A stretch of 64,000 nucleotides of DNA. Origin: Candidatus Poribacteria bacterium. Its GTDB lineage: Bacteria > Poribacteria > WGA-4E > WGA-3G. Where the stretch lies: positions 83,396-147,395 of the forward strand of contig JAAXHL010000051.1 in the NCBI GenBank assembly GCA_012270865.1, in the 5' to 3' direction. This document shows positions 51,801-61,631 of the stretch, one piece after another; within the stretch, counting starts at the first letter, position 1; the number at the start of each line of letters is the position of its first letter. Position numbers and translations under genes: made by a program. The notes below the pieces were generated by a model. It did not search any database, had not been told where the DNA came from, and saw nothing but the letters and a program-made list of their open reading frames with translations.

Positions 51801-52556
51801 ATCTACGAAATTCTTATCCTCTGCTTCGGGGCATGGCTCACCGGTGTCAGCAAAGCCGGCTTCGGCGGCGGCATCGGCATGATCGTCGTCCCGATGTTCA
51901 CACACTTCCGAAGCGCACGAAACGTCATCGGGCTAATGCTACTGCTCCTCTTCTCAACCGACATCTTCTCGCTCAGACACTACTGGCGACGTTGGCACCA
52001 GCAGAGCGTCACACGACTCATCATCGGCTCCATCCTCGGAATCGTCCTGGCAAGCCTCATTTTAAAAGACATCTCCGACGCACATCTCAAGAAAATCATC
52101 GGCGGAGTCGCATGCCTCTTCGCGCTCTTAGAGTTCCTCCGTCCCTACTGGCAACCCCGCCTCGGAGACTCCCACCCATCAATACCGACAGCACTCCAAT
52201 TCAAAATGTGGCAAGGGCTACTCGCAGGCCTACTTGCAGGCGTATTCTCGACCCTCGCACACATGGGTGGACTCGTCGTCGTCATGTACCTCCTCCCCCA
52301 ACGGCTCAGTAACACCGCCTTCGTTGCCACAACCACAGCCACATACTTCATGTTAAACCTCATCAAAATACCGTTCTACTACCGTCTCGATCTTTTCTCG
52401 TGGGAGATCCTCATTGAAGCCACCGCCCTTTTACCCTTCATCGCACTCGGCGTACTGACAGGCATCGCCCTAAACAACCGCGTCCCCGAACGCCTCTTTT
52501 CAAGAATCGTCCTCTTCTTCCTCTTCGCCACAGGCTTACATCTGCTATTGAGTTAG
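51801..52556 (+). CDS. TauE/SafE-family sulfite/organoacid exporter-like permease, AUC start
   Basis: 251 residues if begun at ATC 51801. The AAGGAGG SD (51787-51793) sits exactly 7 bases before this codon and there is no ATG, GTG or TTG at the right distance. The first in-frame ATG (51879) would delete the conserved first span and GVSKAGFGGGIGMIVVP, which the family needs. About seven to eight membrane spans follow (FSTLAHMGGLVVVMYLLPQ is the second repeat). It may export sulfite or sulfonate-derived anions. Its own promoter lies at 51745. Confidence 0.85.
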   Translation: MYEILILCFGAWLTGVSKAGFGGGIGMIVVPMFTHFRSARNVIGLMLLLLFSTDIFSLRHYWRRWHQQSVTRLIIGSILGIVLASLILKDISDAHLKKIIGGVACLFALLEFLRPYWQPRLGDSHPSIPTALQFKMWQGLLAGLLAGVFSTLAHMGGLVVVMYLLPQRLSNTAFVATTTATYFMLNLIKIPFYYRLDLFSWEILIEATALLPFIALGVLTGIALNNRVPERLFSRIVLFFLFATGLHLLLS

Positions 52557-52574
52557 TCTTGTAGAAAAAAACAC

Positions 52575-52604
52575 TTGATATTTTCATCTATTTGCGACTA
52601 TAAT
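52575..52604 (+). promoter_or_regulatory. Promoter upstream of the MITE and the 52812 gene
   Basis: TTGATA (52575-52580), 18 bases, TATAAT (52599-52604). An ATG at 52617 (MKVKAIIFDVAPF..) lies just past the expected start point but its frame runs into the MITE. Confidence 0.6.
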
Positions 52605-52680
52605 TGATGTACTATCATGAAAGTAAAAGCGATTATTTTCGATGTCGCGCCTTTTATTACTCCCTATTTTGAAAGGATAC

Positions 52681-52800
52681 AGGACTTACGCAAGCATCTC
52701 TTTTGTAGCATAAACTGTTAGTTTGTGTCAGAAAACCGTTGTGTTTTCCGAAAATTCTCATCTAACAGAACGTACTGCAGTCAAAATTGCGTAAGTCCTG
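52681..52800. mobile_element. TTACGCA-ended MITE, best copy
   Basis: 120 bases, ends AGGACTTACGCAA and TTGCGTAAGTCCTG. Exactly flanked by the 7-base direct repeat AGGATAC (52674-52680 and 52801-52807). No coding capacity. It sits in the leader of the 52812 gene, and the right-hand target repeat contributes the AGG of that gene's SD. Confidence 0.92.
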
Positions 52801-52811
52801 AGGATACTTAC

Positions 52812-53246
52812 TTGAATTCGTCATCAAATAATGATTACGTATCGTTAGTCCGTATTCCGCGTAAATGGTTCTATGTTTTTGTTTGGATATTTTCAGGTCT
52901 ATTAATTCTCAACCTTTTCATTGAGCTTGTCTTTGGTTGGAAGTGGCAAGCATTCGGTGAGACACTGCCAACGCGCATGGCGGCACTAATGACGCTCATC
53001 GTTGGCTGGTTTTTCATCGCATCACATGTATTGGAGGGTATTATGTTAGGGTATGCAAAGCTGTTTAGAGAGCGGGTCTATGCTGAAGGTAAAGCCGAAG
53101 GTATAGCCGAAGGTAGAAAGGAGTTATTTAATGCATTGTTGGAGGCACAAAGAAAGGGCATCCCTTTAGAAAAAGTGTTAGAAACCTATGCGGCTGAAAA
53201 CGGGATCAAAACGAACGGCACCGATACGGCTCCTAACGACGGATAA
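52812..53246 (+). CDS. Small two-span membrane protein with KAEG repeats
   Basis: 144 residues from TTG 52812 (MNSSSNNDYVSLV), chosen because GAGG lies 8 bases upstream and the longer frame starts inside the MITE. Membrane spans are at about residues 17-40 and 52-75. The C-terminal half is charged with EGKAEGIAEGRKE repeats and a helix. No family recognised; such EGxAEG tails are common in proteins of unknown function. Confidence 0.7.
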   Translation: MNSSSNNDYVSLVRIPRKWFYVFVWIFSGLLILNLFIELVFGWKWQAFGETLPTRMAALMTLIVGWFFIASHVLEGIMLGYAKLFRERVYAEGKAEGIAEGRKELFNALLEAQRKGIPLEKVLETYAAENGIKTNGTDTAPNDG

Positions 53247-53287
53247 CGCTTTTCATCTATAATACGAAACACAGACGAGGTAAAAAA

Positions 53288-54268
53288 ATGCATTTAAAAT
53301 GGGGTGTCCTCGGCGCAGGAAGCGTCGCCCAACGTCGGGCAATGCCAGCCATCCAAAAAGCAGACAGTGCCGAACTCCACGCCCTCCTTTCACGAGACAC
53401 CGAGCGCGCAGAACGACTCGCACGCGAACACGGCGCAACCAACGCCTATACCACCGTTGATGCCCTCCTCGCAGACGACGCACTCGATGCAATCTACGTC
53501 TCAACACCTGTCCACCTACACTGCGAACAGGTCATCGCAGCCGCAGAACGCGGTCTACACGTCCTCTGTGATAAACCTATGGCACTCACGCCACGCGAAT
53601 GTCGAGAGATGATCGCCGCATGCGATGCCAACCGTGTACACCTACAAGTCTGTTTCCTTTTCAGATTCCACTCCTGTTTCCAGCAAATCCGAACATGGAT
53701 AAACGACGGACGGTTCGGACACATCGTACATGGACGCATGCCCTTCCTTAAATATTACCAACTCGCACCCGACGAATGGCGCGCACAACCCGAACTCGGC
53801 GGCGGCGGATGTTTCATGGACCTCGGACCCCACAGTGTTGACCTGCTCCGATATCTCATCGGTGAAGTCAACGCCGTCACCGCATTCTATAGCCGCGAAA
53901 CACAAAACACACCTGTTGAAGACACCGGCGGGATATTCTTATGTTTTGATAACGGCGCACAAGCCTTCACAGACCTCAGCTTCTCAGTTTCGCAGTGCGA
54001 CATCGTACTCGAAATCTATGGAACTGACGGCGCCGTCTGGGTCTACAACGACGACGGATGGAAAATGAAAACCTATTTCGGAGAAGAGAACCAGTTGATA
54101 CCCTCCCAATACGAAGACCTCTATCACCAACAGTTCGAGCATTTCGCCGACTGTGTAGAACGCGGCGTACCAGCAATAGCATCCGGAGCAGACGGGTTAC
54201 GCGCAAGCGAGATAATCGCCGCCGCCTACCGATCCGCCGAAACCGGACGCACAGAGCAAATCGGCTAA
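53288..54268 (+). CDS. Gfo/Idh/MocA-family oxidoreductase
   Basis: 326 residues; AGG-rich SD. It is an NAD(P)-dependent sugar or cyclitol dehydrogenase type. The Rossmann start is WGVLGAGSVAQRRAMPAI, STPVHLHCEQVIAAAERGLHVLCDKPMA holds the family's (E/D)KP motif, and GGGCFMDLGPHSVDLLRYLIG is the substrate-site region with the catalytic His. Substrate unknown. Downstream is the regulatory region of groESL. Confidence 0.92.
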   Translation: MHLKWGVLGAGSVAQRRAMPAIQKADSAELHALLSRDTERAERLAREHGATNAYTTVDALLADDALDAIYVSTPVHLHCEQVIAAAERGLHVLCDKPMALTPRECREMIAACDANRVHLQVCFLFRFHSCFQQIRTWINDGRFGHIVHGRMPFLKYYQLAPDEWRAQPELGGGGCFMDLGPHSVDLLRYLIGEVNAVTAFYSRETQNTPVEDTGGIFLCFDNGAQAFTDLSFSVSQCDIVLEIYGTDGAVWVYNDDGWKMKTYFGEENQLIPSQYEDLYHQQFEHFADCVERGVPAIASGADGLRASEIIAAAYRSAETGRTEQIG

Positions 54269-54290
54269 TAGCCATCAGCCAAAACCTCCG

Positions 54291-54367
54291 TGCCAAAATG
54301 GCACACATTTCCCGCTTATCTCTCAATTGCGACAATATGTCACAACCAAAAACCTGCCAAAATGTCA
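54291..54367 (+). promoter_or_regulatory. Three enhancer-like dyads upstream of groES
   Basis: TGCCAAAATGGCA (54291-54303), GACAATATGTC (54331-54341) and TGCCAAAATGTCA (54355-54367) follow the common pattern N-CCA/ACA-AxA-TGG/TGT-C-A. They lie about 70-145 bases before the expected sigma54 start point, where enhancer-binding proteins normally bind. Confidence 0.68.
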
Positions 54368-54409
54368 CGGTTGCCACCACAAACTTGATAATACAAGGGA
54401 TTCAGACAT

Positions 54410-54425
54410 TGGCATAAAACTTGCT
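54410..54425 (+). promoter_or_regulatory. Sigma54-type promoter of groESL
   Basis: TGGCATAAAACTTGCT: the GG (-24) and GC (-12) are exactly 10 bases apart, matching TGGCAC-N5-TTGCW except one base. Transcription would start near 54437. No CIRCE repeat is present. Confidence 0.75.
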
Positions 54426-54506
54426 TACTTATATATTGCTGAAGCATCTTAAAACGGCGATTATGAAGTAAAATAAAATATTTGGGTAATTCTATGTTCT
54501 GCCGGT

Positions 54507-54575
54507 GTCAAACCCGGTAGCTACGGTTTCCTAACCGCACCGGACTTACCCGATTAAATTCTTAAGCTTCATTTT
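54507..54575. repeat. Nested palindromic repeat remnant, copy G
   Basis: CCCGGTAGCTACGGTTTCCTAACCGCACCGGAC and a decayed right arm (AAATTCTTAAGCTTCAT). It lies in the groES leader. I write the first motif here in two parts: CCCGGTAGCTACGGTTTCC and TAACCGCACCGGAC. Confidence 0.6.
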
Positions 54576-54654
54576 TACCGTCTGCTCCTAAACAGATGAG
54601 GCAGACACGCCTCACTTACAATCTCTATCCTAAACTACGGAGGAACTCAACTAC

Positions 54655-56590
<1,936 letters not shown>

Positions 56591-56607
56591 ACCGATGAAC
56601 CCAAATC

Positions 56608-56638
56608 AAAAGGCGCGCCCAAAAGCGCGCCTTTTTTA
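56608..56638 (+). terminator. Intrinsic terminator of groESL
   Basis: Stem AAAGGCGCGC / GCGCGCCTTT with a short CCAAAA loop, followed by TTTTT. It also lies just after the convergent glycosyltransferase stop. Confidence 0.9.
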
Positions 56639-56659
56639 TACGTTCCATCTGTCCAACCG

Positions 56660-57784
56660 CTACTCCAAAAACCGTGCACATTCCTGAATCACATGCTCGA
56701 CCTGAATCGTCCACATACATGGCGATGTCCCGTCCGGTAACGCCTGACAACCGTATTCAAACCCCAAATTCAGGCACGGGCTACACGGCATCTCCGCACG
56801 AATGACACACACATTTCGACTCCAAGGACCCCACTGCGCAGCGTTCGTCGGACCGTGCAATCCGACCACCGGTGTACCCGTCGCCGCCGCAAGATGCATC
56901 GGACCGCAATTCCCGCTCACCACTAACACCGCAGCCGAAAAAAGTGCCGCAAGTTGATTAACATCTGTCCTACCCGCAAGCACAACTGCTCGGTGTTGCG
57001 TCCGTGCCGCGATCGCCTCAGAGGTGTTAACCTCATCAGGCGCGCCTGTCAAAACAATCTGCACCGCGAACTGTCTAACGAGTGCGTCTGCTAAGGCGAC
57101 ATAGTTCTCTGGAGACCACCGTCTACGCGGTTCACCACGCCTCCCTGCCTCTGGGTGTAGCACCACGAGCGGCGCATGAGGCGGCACCTGTTCCTGAATC
57201 AAGGTCTCACGGACCCACCGCTCCGAAGCAGAGTCACACCACACTTCCAGATCCAACGCCTGTACAGGGCACGCCAATCCGGTCGCAATCTCCAAAAAAT
57301 TCCGTACTTCGTGTCGTCCTTGGATATGCGGTACCGTCTCAGTAAACAGGAAATGGCGATACTGTCCTTTCGTCCGAAACCCGATCCGAACCGGGGCACC
57401 TGTAGCGTATGTGAGCAGCGCACTCAATCGAGGCCAATGCTCCAAGTCAATCACCCAATCGAACCGTTCGCGACGCAGCGGAAGAAGCAGCCGATGCAAC
57501 GGCATCTCGAACAGGATACGTTTATTGATATATGGACAGTTTGTGAGATAATTCAGATTTGTACGCGACGCTAACATCGTAATCTCAGCGTCCGGAAAAG
57601 CGTGTCGGATGGCACGGATAGTCGGAACAGCCAAAATCGTGTCACCCAAAGCGGAGAGTTGAATGAACAGAATCTTTTGCGGGGAGTGAGGCACCCGAAC
57701 ACCTCTGCAAAACAGGCGTAGCAGAACACAAAGCGGGATACCCACATAACGGTCTAAGTGTTGTTGGAAACGGCTGGATTGCAT
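56660..57784 (-). CDS. Glycosyltransferase family 9 (heptosyltransferase-like)
   Basis: 374 residues. It should add a heptose or similar sugar to a lipopolysaccharide-type glycan at the inner face of the membrane. Typical elements are ILFIQLSALGDTILAVPTIRAIR (motif about 40-60, given in part), LYPxxE-like VVLHPEAG, RRWSPENYVALADAL, VLTGAPDE, VVSGNCGPMHLAAATGTPVVGLHGPT and the C-terminal Cys region CSPCLNLGFEYGCQ. The ATG directly follows an AACTG array, with no SD. Confidence 0.88.
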   Translation of the reverse strand: MQSSRFQQHLDRYVGIPLCVLLRLFCRGVRVPHSPQKILFIQLSALGDTILAVPTIRAIRHAFPDAEITMLASRTNLNYLTNCPYINKRILFEMPLHRLLLPLRRERFDWVIDLEHWPRLSALLTYATGAPVRIGFRTKGQYRHFLFTETVPHIQGRHEVRNFLEIATGLACPVQALDLEVWCDSASERWVRETLIQEQVPPHAPLVVLHPEAGRRGEPRRRWSPENYVALADALVRQFAVQIVLTGAPDEVNTSEAIAARTQHRAVVLAGRTDVNQLAALFSAAVLVVSGNCGPMHLAAATGTPVVGLHGPTNAAQWGPWSRNVCVIRAEMPCSPCLNLGFEYGCQALPDGTSPCMWTIQVEHVIQECARFLE

Positions 57785-57922
57785 AATAGTTGTCAGTTAA
57801 CAGTACGCAGTACACAGTTAAATAGTGCCTCACAGTGAGAGTTGTGGAAGTAGCAGCAAGTGTTCCCGTCACAAGTTGTTAACTGAGTCCTGAAAGCGCA
57901 GCGGACTGGGTACTGATAACTT
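57785..57922. repeat. AACTG/CAGTT word-repeat array
   Basis: TTGTCAGTTAACAGTACGCAG at the left, a core with TGCCTCACAGTGAGAG shared with 18825, and TTAACTGAGTCCTGAAAGCG and GGTACTGATAACTTTC at the right. It bridges the glycosyltransferase start and the sulfatase-like stop (TAG at 57924). Confidence 0.72.
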
Positions 57923-57923
57923 T

Positions 57924-59291
57924 CTATAGCGGTACCGCCTTCGATTTATCACCGATACGGCGCATCGTAATCTCCTGTTCAACCGTCGGATCCGGAAGCC
58001 CTGTCTCCGCAAGTCGCCGTTCCAAGAAAGCCGCCATATCCGCTTTCAGACGCGCAACCACTTCGTCCGCCTCCTCAGCAAGATTATAGACCTCGTCCGG
58101 ATCCTCCTCAAGATCATAGAGTTCCAAGTCCGGCGTATTATAAACCGCAGGCGTACCACCCGTCTCAACGATGAGCTTCCATTTCCGCGTCTGCCACCCC
58201 CGCTTTTTCATCCATCCGCACTCCGTCAAATAGACCGCTTCCGTTGTACCATCATCCCTACCAGCCTCCATCAACGGACGCAGACTCACGCCTTCCATCT
58301 TTTCGCGCACCGAGACAGATTCTAAACTCGCATAGTCGAGAACAGTCGGCGCAATGTCCGTGAGACGCACCAGACCCTCAAGCCGCTGACCTGACGGCAC
58401 AACTGCCGGACAGTGGACAATCAACGGCACGTGACAATTCGTCTCGTACAATCCGTGGTGATCGTACCACAGTTCGTGTTCGTCGAGCTCTTCACCGTGA
58501 TCCGCCGTAAGGATTAGCAGCGTCTCTTCAAATTGACCAGAGTCCTGTAAATACCGAAAAAGTTGCGCCAGACACGCATCCATGTAGGCGATAGACGCAT
58601 CGTACTGCGCATTGACATATCGCCGATCCCGCCAGAGCCGTTTCTTCCCAATATCTTCCGGATCCGCCGGGTCCGGCGTACACATCCACTGTCGGAAATA
58701 GTCCGTGAAAGGTTCACATCCGTAGACAGCATCCATACTCCGGTTGTTCGGATCACATTCATCGCCACTATAAAACATCCGTTCAAACGGCAACGGCGGG
58801 TGATACGGTGTATGCGGATCCCAATAGTGAAGGAACGCAAACCACGGTTGATCCTGCGACTGCGCAAGGTCTAACACTTCCATCGCCGTCTGATTCACCG
58901 CTTCCGCCTTTCGCGCTTTACGAAAACCACTCTCCCACTGGTAACCCCGATACTGACCTTCCGGAAAACCCCGCTGAAACCAGCGTCCCAAATTGTCCGC
59001 AGCCACAGTAAAGTAACCCGACTCACTCAGCAATTCCGGCACCGTCTTAACATCCGTCGCCAAATTCAAACTACCACCTTGTGTAATAATTTGGTGCGAC
59101 AACACATCCTTACCCGTGAACATCGTCGTATGCGCAGGATGCGTCGGGATATGTGGACTGATACACTTCTCAAAAAGCGTCGATTTTTCCACCAACGCAT
59201 CGAGATGCGGCGTTGTTAAATTACGGTGACCATAACAACGCATACTCGATGCCCGGAGGGTATCCAATGAAATCAGAATGATATTACGCAA
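57924..59291 (-). CDS. Sulfatase-like alkaline-phosphatase-superfamily hydrolase without FGly motif
   Basis: 455 residues from TTG 59291 (MRNIILISLDTLRASSM); AAGAGGAG lies 7 bases upstream and the longer frame runs into a MITE. The fold is that of sulfatases: ISLDTLRASSMRCYGHRN, FLHYWDPHTPYHPP, LILTADHGEELDEHELWYDH, NCHVPLIVHCPAV. At the catalytic position, where sulfatases have C/S-x-P-S/A-R, the protein has PTHPAHTTMFTG, so neither formylglycine Cys/Ser nor Arg is present. Thr may act as nucleophile as in some phosphatases of this superfamily. Cytoplasmic (no signal peptide). Confidence 0.85.
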   Translation of the reverse strand: MRNIILISLDTLRASSMRCYGHRNLTTPHLDALVEKSTLFEKCISPHIPTHPAHTTMFTGKDVLSHQIITQGGSLNLATDVKTVPELLSESGYFTVAADNLGRWFQRGFPEGQYRGYQWESGFRKARKAEAVNQTAMEVLDLAQSQDQPWFAFLHYWDPHTPYHPPLPFERMFYSGDECDPNNRSMDAVYGCEPFTDYFRQWMCTPDPADPEDIGKKRLWRDRRYVNAQYDASIAYMDACLAQLFRYLQDSGQFEETLLILTADHGEELDEHELWYDHHGLYETNCHVPLIVHCPAVVPSGQRLEGLVRLTDIAPTVLDYASLESVSVREKMEGVSLRPLMEAGRDDGTTEAVYLTECGWMKKRGWQTRKWKLIVETGGTPAVYNTPDLELYDLEEDPDEVYNLAEEADEVVARLKADMAAFLERRLAETGLPDPTVEQEITMRRIGDKSKAVPL

Positions 59292-59313
59292 AAGATCGCT
59301 CCTCTTTTTCGTT

Positions 59314-59416
59314 AACACTTACGCATGCTGCTCTTTTGTAGCACAAACTTTCCAGTTTGTGGCAGGAGACTCATCTAACAGAACGGGAAACCACAGTTAA
59401 AATTGCGTAAGTCCTA
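59314..59416. mobile_element. TTACGCA-ended MITE, shortened copy
   Basis: 103 bases, ends AACACTTACGCA and TTGCGTAAGTCCTA. Internal TTTTGTAGCACAAACTTTCC as at 26305. No target duplication seen. It lies just upstream of the sulfatase-like start. Confidence 0.78.
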
Positions 59417-59454
59417 TAGTATATAGCACCGTAGGTTGGGTTGAACGGAGACCG

Positions 59455-60600
59455 CTAATCCCCCGCTGCAGCCGCCACTGCATTGCTTTGTGATGCACGA
59501 ATCGCCTCACACAAATACGTAATCCCTTCTGGAATATCATCTACGTGGCAGTATGCATAAGCCAACCGTATCGCTTTCACCCGTTCATTCGCATAATGGA
59601 ACGCACTACCGTTGCTATACCCAACCCCTTTCGCCGATGCCAACTGTTGCAACTTCTCCATATCCGTCGTCTCCGGCAGATCTATCCAAAGGAACAACCC
59701 ACCGCGCGGACGCGTCCACGTACAGATGTCGCTAACATGTTTCTCAAGCGTATCCGTCACTGCCCGGCACTTCGCACCCACAGCAGCGTTCGTCTTCACA
59801 AGGTGTGCCTCCAGATGCTCCATAAAGAACTCAGCGACAATCGCACTCGCCAACGCACTCGTCCCACCGTCCCATCGGTTCTGGTGAATCTGACCATAAT
59901 ACGGTTGTCTCGCCACAAAATAGCCTTGCCGAACCCCCGCACCCAAGATTTTAGAAAACGTCGCAATAAAGATGACCCGATTTGCCGTGTCCAATTTAAA
60001 CAGCGATGCCGGTGTCGGTGTCGATGTAAAGTCTATATCGCCGTAGCAGTCGTCCTCAACAATCACAGTATCGTATGCTTCCGCGAGTGCCAGCATCCGT
60101 TTCCGCCGTTCCAACGAAAGAATCGCACCCGTCGGGTTCTGATGGTTCGATGTCGTATAGATCAGCGATGGACGGATATTTTTCGCTTTCAGCTCCTTGA
60201 GTTTCGATGCCAGCGCATCCATATCCATACCGTCAATATAATCCATTGACACACCTTCAATATTAGCCTTAAAGTGCCGCATAATACCTAAAGTACCGCT
60301 ATAGGTATATTCCTCAGTTAACACCGTATCACCCGGATTGATAAGCGTCCCAAGCACAAGTTCCAATGCCTGCATAGAACCAGAGGTAATTGAGATATTA
60401 TCAATCGGCAGTGGCACACCCTCACGCCGTTCAAAACGCATTGAGGCAAGTTCGCGCAAACCGCGATACCCAGATTCACCCGGATAGTTGACCAAATCGC
60501 CACCCAATTTCCGAAGTGCTTTCTCACTCGCAGCGATCAATCCCTCTGTCGGGAACGTATACGGATCCGGGCGCCCACCTGTAAAAGCAAAATCTTTCAT
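59455..60600 (-). CDS. PLP-dependent aminotransferase (MocR/LysN-like group)
   Basis: 381 residues, fold type I, without a GntR DNA-binding domain. FAFTGGRPDPYTFPTE and YPGESGYRGLRELA are typical of 2-aminoadipate aminotransferase-like enzymes. The PLP site is ITSGSMQALELV, the NHQNPTG turn, VEDDCYGDI and the Schiff-base Lys in ATFSKILGAGVRQGYF. The C-terminal Arg is in IRLAYAY. AGGAGGG lies 6 bases before the ATG. The C terminus ends in an Ala run. Substrate not predictable. Confidence 0.9.
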   Translation of the reverse strand: MKDFAFTGGRPDPYTFPTEGLIAASEKALRKLGGDLVNYPGESGYRGLRELASMRFERREGVPLPIDNISITSGSMQALELVLGTLINPGDTVLTEEYTYSGTLGIMRHFKANIEGVSMDYIDGMDMDALASKLKELKAKNIRPSLIYTTSNHQNPTGAILSLERRKRMLALAEAYDTVIVEDDCYGDIDFTSTPTPASLFKLDTANRVIFIATFSKILGAGVRQGYFVARQPYYGQIHQNRWDGGTSALASAIVAEFFMEHLEAHLVKTNAAVGAKCRAVTDTLEKHVSDICTWTRPRGGLFLWIDLPETTDMEKLQQLASAKGVGYSNGSAFHYANERVKAIRLAYAYCHVDDIPEGITYLCEAIRASQSNAVAAAAGD

Positions 60601-61084
60601 AACACACCCTCCTTTTGTTGAAAATTATAGCAGACTTCAGAGAAAAAAGCAATTAGTTGTTAGCCATCGGCCAGGGTCATTTAGTTTTACATATTTACTT
60701 TAACGTGAGCTTGATAATTAAATTCCAAATATAGTTCCCGTAGGTTGGGTTGAGCGGTAAAACCATAAGTGCATTTCACTATACACAGCATTGCTTTCTT
60801 CAATGAACCGTTGGGGTAGATAGGCGTAGCGAAACCCAACATCCCAAACCGTATCATGATGCGTTGGGTTTCACTTATGTCAACCAACAGCCAACAGGCT
60901 CATTCAATTGTCCTTTTTGAAGGTAATAATACTTAATTTATGTTATGTATTATGAAAAACCGCTGAAATTTTCGCTAGATTTCGCTAGATTTCGCTAGAT
61001 TTCGCACCAGATACTGAGTACTGACAACTGTTAACTGAAAGATTTTTCGCAGAAAAATCGTACTGACAACTGACAACTGACAAC
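60601..61084. repeat. Repeat-filled intergenic region
   Basis: No gene. A GTTGGGTT-ended element (60737-60860; compare 27462), three tandem TTCGCTAGATT units (60971-61006) and an AACTG/CAGTT array with a GATTTTTC-GCA-GAAAAATC hairpin (61012-61084). Confidence 0.75.
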
Positions 61085-61085
61085 C

Positions 61086-61115
61086 TTGACATCAATTCCC
61101 GCACTATGCTATACT
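61086..61115 (+). promoter_or_regulatory. Extended -10 promoter of rimI
   Basis: TTGACA (61086-61091), 18 bases, TATACT (61110-61115) preceded by TGC. Confidence 0.75.
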
Positions 61116-61151
61116 TTACACAATCTTAAAATCCTGCGCCGATTGACCGAT

Positions 61152-61631
61152 ATGACAACCCGAAACCCGCACCCTAACCTCACTTATGAACCGATGCTCA
61201 TGGACGACTTGCCGCAGGTCTTAGCCATCGAAAACCAGTGCTTTGAGGATCCCTGGAGCGACACCTATTTCAACTTGTCCCTCAAGCGACCGCGATCGCG
61301 CGAATATTTTTACGTCGCACGGCGCGAACAGACCGTCGTCGGCTACATAATATTCTATATGCTTCACGAAGAAGCACAAATCTGGAACATCGCCGTATCA
61401 CCTGCCTGTCAACGGCAAGGTATCGGCAAATACCTGCTCACTTCAGCCCTCGAAATGATACACGCTGACGGCGAACGCGAGGTTTTCTTAGAAGTCGCCG
61501 TCAGCAACCTACCTGCTCAATATCTCTATCGACAGTTCGGGTTCCGCATCTGTGGCATCCGAAAAGACTACTACGGACGCTATAAAGACGCTTATGTTTT
61601 TCGCAAAGGAGTTGAAGAAGATGCTACTTAA
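61152..61631 (+). CDS. rimI: Ribosomal protein S18 alanine N-acetyltransferase
   Basis: 159 residues from ATG 61152; the frame upstream overlaps the promoter, so the longer start is not used. GNAT fold: VLAIENQCFEDPWS at the N terminus, EAQIWNIAVSPACQRQGIGKYLL with the acetyl-CoA R/Q-x-x-G-x-G loop, then EVAVSNLPAQYLYRQFGFR and YYGRYKDAYVF, hallmarks of RimI. The SD is weak. It overlaps the next gene by 11 bases. The tsaB/tsaD genes that often accompany rimI are absent. Confidence 0.9.
   Translation: MTTRNPHPNLTYEPMLMDDLPQVLAIENQCFEDPWSDTYFNLSLKRPRSREYFYVARREQTVVGYIIFYMLHEEAQIWNIAVSPACQRQGIGKYLLTSALEMIHADGEREVFLEVAVSNLPAQYLYRQFGFRICGIRKDYYGRYKDAYVFRKGVEEDAT

Noticed and set aside
59545..60249. 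234-residue frame antisense to the aminotransferase
   Set aside because: Arg/Cys-rich composition typical of shadow frames, no SD, overlaps a clear PLP enzyme.
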